NCBI RefSeq assembly: GCF_025371035.1
Contig: NZ_JANZXB010000001.1
Location: 496,001 to 560,000, forward strand
Direction of reading: 5' to 3'
Length of the DNA stretch: 64,000 bases
Origin: Sphingomonas sp. LC-1
Lineage (GTDB): Bacteria; Pseudomonadota; Alphaproteobacteria; Sphingomonadales; Sphingomonadaceae
The notes below the pieces were generated by a model. The model saw only the letters and a program-made list of their open reading frames with translations, was not told where the DNA came from and ran no database searches. How positions within the stretch are numbered: position 1 is the first letter of the stretch; each line of letters begins with the position of its first letter. This document shows positions 34,948 through 43,496 of the stretch, piece by piece. The translations under genes were made by a program, and so were the position numbers.

Positions 34948-37466
34948 TCCCCTTCCTTCTCCTTGCCGCCGCCGGTCAGGCCGCTGCCCCCGCTCCCGCC
35001 CTTCCCGAAGCCGCGCGCAAGCTGACCGTCGAGCAAAAGGCGGCGCAACTGGTCAACGAGGCCCCCGCCGAACCCGCGCTCGACCTGCCCGCCTATGACT
35101 GGTGGAGCGAGGGTCTGCACGGCATCGCACGCAACGGGCCGTCGACCGTCTTTCCGCAGGCGATGGGCATGGCCGCGACCTGGGATCCCGCGCTGATCCA
35201 GAAGGTCGGCGACGTCGTCGCGACCGAGGCGCGCGCCAAGTTCAACAGCCAGCCGCTGAACGCCGATCGCGGCCTCTATCAGGGGCTGACCATCTGGTCG
35301 CCCAATATCAACATCTTCCGCGATCCGCGCTGGGGCCGGGGCCAGGAAACCTATGGCGAGGACCCGTTCCTCACCAGCCGGATCGGCATCGCCTTCGTGC
35401 GTGGCCTGCAAGGACCGGACCTGAAGCATCCCAAGGTGGTCGCGACCGTCAAGCATCTGGCGGTCCATTCGGGACCAGAGGGCGGTCGCGACAGCTTTGA
35501 CGTGATGGTGTCCCCACGCGATCTGGAGGCGACCTACCTCCCCGCCTTCCGCGCGACGATCACCGAGGGTCAGGCGCTGTCGCTGATGTGCGCCTATAAC
35601 GCGATCCACGGCACGCCGGTCTGCGCCAATCCGATGCTGCTGACCGAGCGCCTGCGCCGCGACTGGGGTTTCAACGGGCTGGTGGTGTCGGACTGCGACG
35701 CAGTCGGCAATATCTGGATGTTTCACCATGCCCAGCCCGATGCGCCTGCCGCGGCGGCGGCCGCCCTGCGCGCCGGAACAGACCTGAACTGCGGCAAGGC
35801 CTATCTCTCGCTACCGCAAGCGGTCACGCGCGGCCTGATTTCCGAAGGCGAGATCGACACCGCACTGGCTCGCGCGCTGGCGGTGCGGCGAATGCTGACG
35901 GTCGACAGCCCCTGGAACCGGATCAAGCCCAACCAGCTCGGCACCGCCGCCAACCGTGCGCTGGCGCTGGAGACGGCACGCAAGGGCATCATCCTGCTCG
36001 ACAATCCGAACGACCTGTTGCCGCTCAAGGGCAAGCGGATCGCGGTCTTCGGGGCCAATGCCGATGATCTGGGCGTGCTGGAGGGCAATTATCACGGCAC
36101 CGCGATCAACCCGGTGACGCCGCTCGAGGGCATTCGCGCGAAGTTCGGTCGCGACATCCGCTACGCCCAAGGATCGGTGCTGGCCGAGGGCGCCTTTGTA
36201 GGCGTGCCCGAGACGGCGCTGTCGAGCAACGGCAAGACCGGCCTGACGGTCGAGACGATGGGCGCGAACGGCCAATGGGCGGCCAGCGGACAGGATCGCC
36301 GCATCGACTTCAACTATACCAAGACCGCGCCCTTCCAGCGCCGCTGGACCGGCACGCTGACCCCACCGGGTCCCGGCCAGTATCGCTTGCGGCTCGATGG
36401 TCCGGCCTGCTGGCACGCCTGCCCCGCGCATGATGCGGTCAAGCTGTATGTCGACGATCAGCTGGTCATCGACGACGTGATCGGCGGCAAGAAGCTGGAA
36501 ACCACGATCGACGGCACCGCGCCGCGCCGCATCCGGGTCGAGATCGATCACAAGGGCGGCGACGAAGGTTTCCGCCTGCAATGGCTCCCGCCCGCCGAAG
36601 CGCTTCAGGCCGAGGCGCTGAAGGTGGCGGGCGACGCCGATGTGCTGGTCGCGATAGTCGGCCTGTCGCCCGATCTGGAGGGCGAGGCACTGGGCGTCTC
36701 GGTCCCCGGCTTCGCAGGCGGCGACCGGACCGACATCGTGCTGCCCGAGATGCAGCGCAAGCTGCTCGCCGCGCTTCAGGCGACGGGCAAGCCGGTGGTC
36801 GCGGTGGTCGTCTCGGGCTCGGCGGTGTCGCTGGGGGACATCAAACCCGCCGCGACGCTGGCCGCCTTCTACCCCGGCGCCGAGGGCGGGACCGCGCTGG
36901 CCGAGATTCTGGCGGGTGACGTGAATCCCTCGGGCCGTCTGCCGGTGACCATCTATCAATCGACCGCCGACCTGCCCGCCTTTGCCGATTATGGGATGAA
37001 GGAGCGGACCTATCGCTACTTCACCGGCAAGCCCGCCTGGGGCTTCGGCCATGGGCTCAGCTATACCCGGTTCGATTACGGTCAGCCGACCGTGACGGCA
37101 AGCGTCGCGGCGGGCCAGCCGGTCGAGGTCGCGGTGCAGCTTCGCAACACCGGCGCGCGAGCGGGTGAGGAAGTGACGCAGGCCTATCTCGTCCCCCCCG
37201 CCACGGGCGAGACGCTGGTGATGACCGACCCCGTGCTGCAACGCCAGTTGGTCGGCTTCACGCGCGTCGCGCTCAAGCCCGGTCAAGCCGGAACGGCGCG
37301 CTTCACCATCGATCCGCGCCTGATGAGCCAGGTCTGGCGCGACGGCAGCCGCCGTATCCTGCCGGGCACGTACAAGCTCTATATCGGCGGCGGCCAGCCG
37401 GGTGACGGCGCGGGCCAGTGGACGCAGTTCACCGTGACAGGCAACGCTCAGGATCTGCCGAAATGA
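34944..37466 (+). CDS. GH3 glycosidase with PA14 insert, probable beta-xylosidase
   Basis: Exported exo-glycosidase, signal peptide MIPFLLLAAAGQAAA. The GH3 barrel has WSPNINIFRDPRWGRGQETYGEDP, KHLAVHSGPEGGRD and nucleophile D250 in VVSDCDAVG. After the second GH3 domain begins, a PA14-like beta domain is inserted (about residues 440-550), and an Fn3-like domain closes the 840-residue chain. This architecture is common for beta-xylosidases and beta-glucosidases, not for GH3 N-acetylglucosaminidases. Within an N-glycan operon a beta-xylosidase would remove the beta-1,2 xylose of plant N-glycans; that is inference from context. Confidence 0.85.
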   Translation: MIPFLLLAAAGQAAAPAPALPEAARKLTVEQKAAQLVNEAPAEPALDLPAYDWWSEGLHGIARNGPSTVFPQAMGMAATWDPALIQKVGDVVATEARAKFNSQPLNADRGLYQGLTIWSPNINIFRDPRWGRGQETYGEDPFLTSRIGIAFVRGLQGPDLKHPKVVATVKHLAVHSGPEGGRDSFDVMVSPRDLEATYLPAFRATITEGQALSLMCAYNAIHGTPVCANPMLLTERLRRDWGFNGLVVSDCDAVGNIWMFHHAQPDAPAAAAAALRAGTDLNCGKAYLSLPQAVTRGLISEGEIDTALARALAVRRMLTVDSPWNRIKPNQLGTAANRALALETARKGIILLDNPNDLLPLKGKRIAVFGANADDLGVLEGNYHGTAINPVTPLEGIRAKFGRDIRYAQGSVLAEGAFVGVPETALSSNGKTGLTVETMGANGQWAASGQDRRIDFNYTKTAPFQRRWTGTLTPPGPGQYRLRLDGPACWHACPAHDAVKLYVDDQLVIDDVIGGKKLETTIDGTAPRRIRVEIDHKGGDEGFRLQWLPPAEALQAEALKVAGDADVLVAIVGLSPDLEGEALGVSVPGFAGGDRTDIVLPEMQRKLLAALQATGKPVVAVVVSGSAVSLGDIKPAATLAAFYPGAEGGTALAEILAGDVNPSGRLPVTIYQSTADLPAFADYGMKERTYRYFTGKPAWGFGHGLSYTRFDYGQPTVTASVAAGQPVEVAVQLRNTGARAGEEVTQAYLVPPATGETLVMTDPVLQRQLVGFTRVALKPGQAGTARFTIDPRLMSQVWRDGSRRILPGTYKLYIGGGQPGDGAGQWTQFTVTGNAQDLPK

Positions 37467-38887
37467 CGCCCAACCGCCGCGAACTCATGGCTGGCGCTGC
37501 GGCCTTCGCCGCGACGCCGGCCTTCGCCGCCGCACCCGGCTTCGTCAGCAAGCGTCCCCCGGTCGCCGAGCGCCGCTTCGTATCGAAGGCGGTCGAGGCG
37601 GAGATCACCCGCATCTCGAAGATGATCGCCGATCCCGAACTCCGCTGGATGTTCGGGAACTGCTATCCGAACACGCTCGACACCACCGTGCTGTCGCTGG
37701 GCGAGGTGAACGGCAAGCCGGACGCCTTCGTCATCACCGGCGACATTCCCTGCCTGTGGCTGCGGGATTCGGCGGCGCAGCTAAGGCCCTATCTGCATCT
37801 GGTGAAGCGCGATCCCGCGCTCGGGCGGCTGTTCCGGGGGCTGATCGGGCGGCAGGCGCGGTCGATCCTGATCGACCCCTATGCCAATGCCTTCATGCAG
37901 GACCCGAACGCCAAAACGAACCTAAGCTGGGCGTTGAAGGACGATACCGAGATGAAGCCCGGCGTCGCCGAGCGGAAGTGGGAAATCGACTCGCTCTGCT
38001 ACGCGATCCGGCTGGCGTACGGCTATTGGCGCGAGACGGGCGACGTGACGCCGTTCGACGCGGAGTGGAAGGCCTCGGCGCGGTCGATCGTGAAGACCTT
38101 CCGCGAGCAGCAGCGCAAGGACGGCCTGGGCCCCTATCGCTTCCGCCGCTCCGCACCCGAGCCGACCGAGACGCTCTATCGCGGCTATGGCCTGCCGACC
38201 CGTCCCAACGGTATGATCCATTCGGGCTTCCGCCCCTCGGACGATGCGTGTCTGTACGAACAGTTCATCCCCGCCAATCTGTTCGCGATGACGACGCTGC
38301 GCGAACTGGCGGCCCTGTCGAATGCGGTCGGGGAGCCGATGCTGGCACAGGACGCGACCGCGCTCGCTGGCGAAGTGGAAGCCGCGCTTAGGCAGCACGG
38401 CACCATGACGCTGCCGAACGGACAGACGGTCTGGGCCTATGAGGTCGATGGTTACGGCAATGCCGTTTTCATGGACGATGCCAATGTCCCCTCGCTTTCG
38501 GGGTTGGCCTATCTCGGCTGCGTCGACCCGGCCGATCCGCTGTGGCAACGCACCGTCTCCGCGTGTTGGAGCAAGGACAATCCCTGGTATTTCGAGGGGG
38601 CCGCGATCAGCGGGATCGGGGGTCCGCATACCGGGCCGGGACAGGTCTGGCCGATGTCGGTCATCACCCGCGCGCTGACCTCGACCGATCCGGCATTGCT
38701 GCGCGACAGCCTGGCGATGATCCGTCGATCGCATGGGGGGACCGGCTTCATTCACGAAGGGGTCGATATCAACGACCCGACCAAGTTCACACGTGACTGG
38801 TTCGCCTGGGCCAATGGCCTGTTCGGGGAACTGATCGTCCACATCGCGGCGACCCGGCCGCAGGTTCTTCGAGAGACGTTCGCATGA
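37463..38887 (+). CDS. GH125 exo-alpha-1,6-mannosidase
   Basis: Removes alpha-1,6-linked mannose, as on the N-glycan core. The ATG at 37463 overlaps the GH3 stop and opens MTPNRRELMAGAAAFA, a probable Tat leader with twin arginine. The (alpha/alpha)6 barrel carries the GH125 (formerly DUF1237) signatures: CLWLRDSAAQLRPYL, GFRPSDDACLYEQFIPANLF, and HEGVDINDPTKFTRDWFAWAN, which holds the catalytic glutamate. The 474-residue length fits the family. It sits between GH3 and GH92 with 4-bp overlaps on both sides, so the products should be made together. Confidence 0.92.
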   Translation: MTPNRRELMAGAAAFAATPAFAAAPGFVSKRPPVAERRFVSKAVEAEITRISKMIADPELRWMFGNCYPNTLDTTVLSLGEVNGKPDAFVITGDIPCLWLRDSAAQLRPYLHLVKRDPALGRLFRGLIGRQARSILIDPYANAFMQDPNAKTNLSWALKDDTEMKPGVAERKWEIDSLCYAIRLAYGYWRETGDVTPFDAEWKASARSIVKTFREQQRKDGLGPYRFRRSAPEPTETLYRGYGLPTRPNGMIHSGFRPSDDACLYEQFIPANLFAMTTLRELAALSNAVGEPMLAQDATALAGEVEAALRQHGTMTLPNGQTVWAYEVDGYGNAVFMDDANVPSLSGLAYLGCVDPADPLWQRTVSACWSKDNPWYFEGAAISGIGGPHTGPGQVWPMSVITRALTSTDPALLRDSLAMIRRSHGGTGFIHEGVDINDPTKFTRDWFAWANGLFGELIVHIAATRPQVLRETFA

Positions 38888-41196
38888 TGTTCAGCCGCCG
38901 CTCGCTCCTCGCCGGGACCGCGCTCGCCGCGCTTCCCCTTCGCGGCGTCATGGCCAGCCTGCCCGCGCTGCCGACCCGGCCCAACCTGTTCGTCGGGACG
39001 GGCGGCGATGGCCATACCTATCCCGGCGCGGTCCTGCCCTTCGGCATGGTGCAGTTGAGCCCCGATACCGATGTCGAGCGCTGGGACACCTGCTCGGGCT
39101 ATCACCATGGCGACAGCTCGATCATGGGGTTCAGCCATACCCATTTGTCGGGCACGGGGATCGGCGACATGCTGGACGTGCTGGTCGTGCCGACGCGGGG
39201 GGAACTGAAACTGGTGCCGGGTCCGCTGTCCGACCCGGACGCGGGCTATCGCCAGCGTTACTCCGACGAGATGGCCGAGCCCGGCTATTACCGCGTCAAG
39301 CTGGAGTCCGGGGTGCTCGCCGAACTGACCGCGACGGAGCGGACCGGCTGGCATCGCTACACCTATCCCAAGGGGCCCGGCCATGTCCTGATCGACCTGT
39401 CGCATCTCGTCCTGGACAAGACCGACGAGAAGCCGCTGATCACCGATGCCGAGATCACCATCGAACCCGATGGCACGATCACCGGCACGCGCCGCGTGTT
39501 CCGCTGGGCCAAGGGGCGGCGCATCTTCTTTGCGATGCAATTGTCCAAGAAGCCGAGCAGGATCCAGCTTTACGGCGACGGCGATACGCCCGCCACGGGC
39601 ACCGCCGTCAAGGGCAACCGCCTGAAGGCCGCGCTGCATTTCGACGAATTGGGCGATGCGCCGCTGCTGATCCGATGCGGCATTTCGGCGGTCGATGTGG
39701 CAGGAGCCAAGGCCAATCTGGCGACAGAGGCCTCGCATTGGGATTTCGGTCGCGTCCTGGAAACGGCGCAACGCCATTGGGCGACCGCGCTGGGCGGTGT
39801 CCGGGTCGAGGGCGGGACCGAGGATCAACGAACGATCCTGGCCTCCGCCAATTACCATACGCTGATCGCGCCGACGCTCTTTTCGGATGTGGACGGGCGC
39901 TATGTCGGGCTGGACGGACAGGTGCACAGGCTGCCCGCCGGGCAGTTCGCCTATAGCACCTTCTCCACCTGGGATACCTATCGCGCGCTGCATCCCTGGC
40001 TGATCCTGACCCAGCCCGAGCAGGCCAGGAAGCTGATCGAGGACGTGATCCGCCAGACCCAGCAAAGCGCCTATGGCCCGCCGGTCTGGACGCTCCAGGG
40101 CAAGGAGACGGGGATCATGATCGGCTGGCACGGTACGCCGATCATGGCCGAGGCGATGGTGAAAGGCATTCCGGCCGACTATGCCGCCGCCTGGCCCGGC
40201 ATCGCCAAGCGCAGCTTCGACTTTTCCGCGCCCGATCTGGACAATAGCAAGGGCCGCGACCTGTATGACGCCAAGGGCTATGTCCCCGCCGACATCTGGT
40301 TCGAGAGCGTCAGCCGGACGCAGGAATATGCCTATGACGACTGGGCCGCGTCGCACATCGCGCGCAAGGCGGGGGCCACCGCGCAGGCCGACCGGTTGCT
40401 CAAGCGGTCGGGCAATTGGCGCAACGTCATCGACCCGACGATCGGCTTCGCCCGCCCGCGCTTCAACGACGGCAGCTGGTGGAAGGATTACGACCCCATC
40501 CAGCTCGGCCATATGCCCAAGCCCTGGTCGCGCGACTATACCGAGGCCAATGGCTGGCAGGCGACGTTCCTCAACCAGCATGACGTCTATGGCCTGATCC
40601 GCCACATGGGCGGCAATGCGAAGTTCGAGGCCAAGCTCGACGGCCTGTTCAACGCGCCCTCGACCCTGCCCAAAAATGCGCCGCCAGACATTTCCGGACT
40701 GGTCGGCCAATATGCGCATGGCAACGAACCGGACCAGCACGCGGCCTATCTCTATGCCTATGTCGGCGCGCCGTGGAAAACGCAGAGGATGGTCCGCCGC
40801 CTGCTGACCGAGATGTACAAGAACGCGCCCGATGGCATCATCGGCAATGACGATTGCGGCCAGATGAGCGCGTGGTTCCTCTTCTCCTCGCTCGGCTTCT
40901 ACCCGGTCGATCCGGTCAGCGGCGCCTATGTCTTCGGCGGACCGCTGTTCGACCGGGCGCAGGTGGCGATGGGCGGGGGCAGGACGTTGACGGTCGAGGC
41001 GAAGGGCAATGGCCCGGACGCGCCTTATGTGCAGTCGGTGACATGGAATGGCCGCCCCTGGACCAAGAGCTGGATCGACCATGCCACCCTGTCCCGGGGC
41101 GGAACCCTGTCCTTCACCATGGGCGCGCAGCCGAACCGCGCCTTTGGCCGCGATCCGAAGGATCGCCCGCCTTCCTTCGACTACAAGCCCGCCTGA
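38884..41196 (+). CDS. GH92 alpha-mannosidase, exported
   Basis: Calcium-dependent exo-alpha-mannosidase, usually alpha-1,2 specific in N-glycan degradation. The leader MMFSRRSLLAGTALA is a good Tat signal. The N-terminal beta-sandwich starts NLFVGTGGDGHTYPGAV and GFSHTHLSGTG. The catalytic domain has FSTWDTYRALHPW, the acid E481 in RTQEYAYDDWA and the acidic pair D656/D657 in GNDDCGQMSAW. At 770 residues it is typical. It overlaps GH125 by 4 bp, and the next gene starts about 20 bp after its stop. Linkage preference cannot be fixed by sequence reading. Confidence 0.92.
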   Translation: MMFSRRSLLAGTALAALPLRGVMASLPALPTRPNLFVGTGGDGHTYPGAVLPFGMVQLSPDTDVERWDTCSGYHHGDSSIMGFSHTHLSGTGIGDMLDVLVVPTRGELKLVPGPLSDPDAGYRQRYSDEMAEPGYYRVKLESGVLAELTATERTGWHRYTYPKGPGHVLIDLSHLVLDKTDEKPLITDAEITIEPDGTITGTRRVFRWAKGRRIFFAMQLSKKPSRIQLYGDGDTPATGTAVKGNRLKAALHFDELGDAPLLIRCGISAVDVAGAKANLATEASHWDFGRVLETAQRHWATALGGVRVEGGTEDQRTILASANYHTLIAPTLFSDVDGRYVGLDGQVHRLPAGQFAYSTFSTWDTYRALHPWLILTQPEQARKLIEDVIRQTQQSAYGPPVWTLQGKETGIMIGWHGTPIMAEAMVKGIPADYAAAWPGIAKRSFDFSAPDLDNSKGRDLYDAKGYVPADIWFESVSRTQEYAYDDWAASHIARKAGATAQADRLLKRSGNWRNVIDPTIGFARPRFNDGSWWKDYDPIQLGHMPKPWSRDYTEANGWQATFLNQHDVYGLIRHMGGNAKFEAKLDGLFNAPSTLPKNAPPDISGLVGQYAHGNEPDQHAAYLYAYVGAPWKTQRMVRRLLTEMYKNAPDGIIGNDDCGQMSAWFLFSSLGFYPVDPVSGAYVFGGPLFDRAQVAMGGGRTLTVEAKGNGPDAPYVQSVTWNGRPWTKSWIDHATLSRGGTLSFTMGAQPNRAFGRDPKDRPPSFDYKPA

Positions 41197-41219
41197 CCTT
41201 TCCCGGAGCCGCATTGAAG

Positions 41220-43130
41220 ATGATCGATTTCTCCCGCCGCGCCGTCCTCGCCTCCGGGCTGGTCGCGTCCGCCACGCCCGCCATGGCGAAAGCCGGACCG
41301 GGTGCACCCGCCCCCTATGGCGCCATCCCCTCGGCGCGGCAGTGGCGTTGGCATCAGCGCGAGCAATATGCGTTCATCCACTTCGCCATGAACACCTTCA
41401 CCGACAAGGAATGGGGTTATGGCGACGAAGACCCCAAGACGTTCAATCCCAGTGATTTCAGCGCGGACCAGATCGTCGGAGCGGCCAAGGCAGGCAATTT
41501 GAGGGGCATCATCCTGACGGCGAAGCACCATGACGGCTTCTGCCTGTGGCCGACCCGGCTGACGGAGCATTGCATCCGCAACTCGCCGTACAAGGACGGA
41601 AAGGGCGATATCGTCCGCGAGATGTCGGACGCCTGCAAGCGCGCCGGGCTCGCCTTCGGCATCTATCTGTCGCCCTGGGACCGCAATCGGGCCGATTATG
41701 GCCGCCCGTCTTATGTGGAATATTTCCGCAAACAGGTGGTCGAACTCTGCACCGGTTATGGCGAGCTGTTCGAATTCTGGTTCGACGGCGCCAATGGCGG
41801 CGATGGCTATTATGGTGGTGCGCGCGAGACGCGGCAGATCGACGCGCCCAAATATTACAACTGGCCATCGATCATCGCGCTGGTCCATCAATATCAGCCC
41901 ATGGCGTGCACCTTCGATCCGCTGGGTGCCGATATTCGCTGGGTCGGCAATGAGGACGGCATCGCGGGCGATCCCTGCTGGCCGACCATGCCGAACCACC
42001 CTTATGTCCAGTCGGAAGGCAATTCGGGCGTGCGCGGCGGCGCGCTGTGGTGGCCCGCCGAGACCAACACGTCGATCCGGCCCGGCTGGTTCTATCACGC
42101 CGACGAGGATTCTAAGGTCCGGACGCCTGAGAATCTCATCGGCTATTTCGACACCTCGGTCGCGCGCGGCACCAATATGAACCTGAACCTGCCGCCCGAC
42201 CGGCGCGGCCGTATTCCCGATCAGGACGTGAAGATTCTGAAGAGCTTTGGCGATGCGATCCGCGCCAGCTTCGCGACCGACCTGGCGCAAGGCGCGGTGG
42301 CGAGCGCCAGCCATGTGCGCGGCAAGGGCTATGAAGCGACCAAGGTCCTCGACGGCAACCGCGACACCTATTGGTCGGCCCCCGATGGCGTGACGACGCC
42401 CAGCCTGACGCTCGACCTGCCGCCAGGGCGCCGCTTCGACCTGATCCGCATCCGCGAATATCTGCCGCTCGGCGTGCGCGTCACGCGCTTCGCGGTGGAT
42501 GCCGAGGTGAACGGCCAGTGGCAGCAGCTTGCCGAGCATGAGTGCATCAGCGCGCAGCGGATCATCCGCCTGCCCGCCCCCGTCACCGCGCGCCGCGTCC
42601 GCCTGCGCATCGTCGAGGCGCCCGTCTGTCCGGCGATCAGCGAGGTCTCGCTGTTCCAAAGCGTCGCGCCGGTGCCCGTCCCCGCGATCGTCTCGAGCGA
42701 CCCGACCGTGCTCGATACCAAGGGCTGGACCATCGTCTCGGCCAGTGCGCCGGGCGCGGAAAAGCTCCTCGACAATGACGCCAAGACCATCTGGACGCAG
42801 CCTGCGCCGACGCCGGGCAAGCCCGCCAGCGTCACGGTCGATATGGGTCAGGTCCGCGATGTCGCGGGCTTCAGCCTGACCCCCTCGCGCCAGGTCATGG
42901 TCGATGCCGCCCCGCCACGCGGCTATGTCGCGGAGACGAGCGTCGACGGGAAGAGCTGGACCCCGGCGGGTTCGGGCGAATTCTCCAACATCGCCTATGC
43001 GCTCTCGACCCAGCGCCTGCCCTTCACCAGCGTCCGACCGGTCCGCTATCTGCGGCTGACCTTCGCCGAAATGTCCAAGCCGGCCGAAAAGCTGGCGATC
43101 GCCGGGATCGGCGGCTTCACCAAGCGGTAA
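41220..43130 (+). CDS. GH29 alpha-L-fucosidase with C-terminal discoidin-like domains
   Basis: Releases alpha-linked fucose. A Tat-like leader (MIDFSRRAVLASGLVASATPAMA) precedes the GH29 barrel, which has FIHFAMNTFTDKEWG, TAKHHDGFCLWPT and nucleophile D189 in EFWFDGANGG. After NLNLPPDRRGRIPDQD come two beta-sandwich regions resembling F5/8-type carbohydrate-binding domains (residues about 355-480 and 500-636). Family members of this subtype act on fucose 1,3 or 1,4 linked to GlcNAc, as in plant N-glycans. ATG at 41220 is used; TTG at 41214 has a better-spaced GGAG and may be the true start. The gene ends the operon. Confidence 0.88.
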   Translation: MIDFSRRAVLASGLVASATPAMAKAGPGAPAPYGAIPSARQWRWHQREQYAFIHFAMNTFTDKEWGYGDEDPKTFNPSDFSADQIVGAAKAGNLRGIILTAKHHDGFCLWPTRLTEHCIRNSPYKDGKGDIVREMSDACKRAGLAFGIYLSPWDRNRADYGRPSYVEYFRKQVVELCTGYGELFEFWFDGANGGDGYYGGARETRQIDAPKYYNWPSIIALVHQYQPMACTFDPLGADIRWVGNEDGIAGDPCWPTMPNHPYVQSEGNSGVRGGALWWPAETNTSIRPGWFYHADEDSKVRTPENLIGYFDTSVARGTNMNLNLPPDRRGRIPDQDVKILKSFGDAIRASFATDLAQGAVASASHVRGKGYEATKVLDGNRDTYWSAPDGVTTPSLTLDLPPGRRFDLIRIREYLPLGVRVTRFAVDAEVNGQWQQLAEHECISAQRIIRLPAPVTARRVRLRIVEAPVCPAISEVSLFQSVAPVPVPAIVSSDPTVLDTKGWTIVSASAPGAEKLLDNDAKTIWTQPAPTPGKPASVTVDMGQVRDVAGFSLTPSRQVMVDAAPPRGYVAETSVDGKSWTPAGSGEFSNIAYALSTQRLPFTSVRPVRYLRLTFAEMSKPAEKLAIAGIGGFTKR

Positions 43131-43496
43131 ATCCACGCCGCTCATCATCCCATCCGCGAGGGCGGGGTGGCGAGCGGCACCATCCGGTCGGAGCCGCGTC
43201 GCAGCGGTTCGTCCACGACTGCCCCATATTATTCGCCGTTGTCATGACGCTACAGCGCGAGCCGGTCGCCCGGTTTGTGGAGCGCATCCCCCTTCGATGC
43301 CGGGGGGATCTGAAGGCATTCCCATATGACCGGCCCGCAAACGAACAGGGATACGTTGGGAAAGCGCGTACGATTGATAAAGATCAAGATTGGGATGGCC
43401 GGACCCGCCTTCCAGATGTCCTTTGATATTTCGCGCCAAGTTCCGGGAGCTAATCAATATTAACAACGTTGTCGCTCCATAACGAAAGGGGCGAGA
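43131..43496. other. Gap before the glycosyltransferase operon
   Basis: No supported gene; a short open frame near 43244 has no ribosome site. It holds an inverted repeat GCCGCTC/GAGCGGC (43137-43178) right after the fucosidase stop, a hairpin ATCCCCC/GGGGGAT (43286-43309), and a perfect palindrome ACAACGTTGT (43463-43472) in an AT-rich patch 25 bp before the next start. The palindrome is a fair operator candidate for the operon that follows. Confidence 0.4.

Noticed and set aside
43137-43178. Inverted repeat after the fucosidase gene as a terminator
   Set aside because: The stem is only 7 bp with a 28-base loop and no T run.
43244-43426. Short + strand open frame before the glycan operon
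   Set aside because: No ribosome site and it spans the hairpin region; coding is unlikely.
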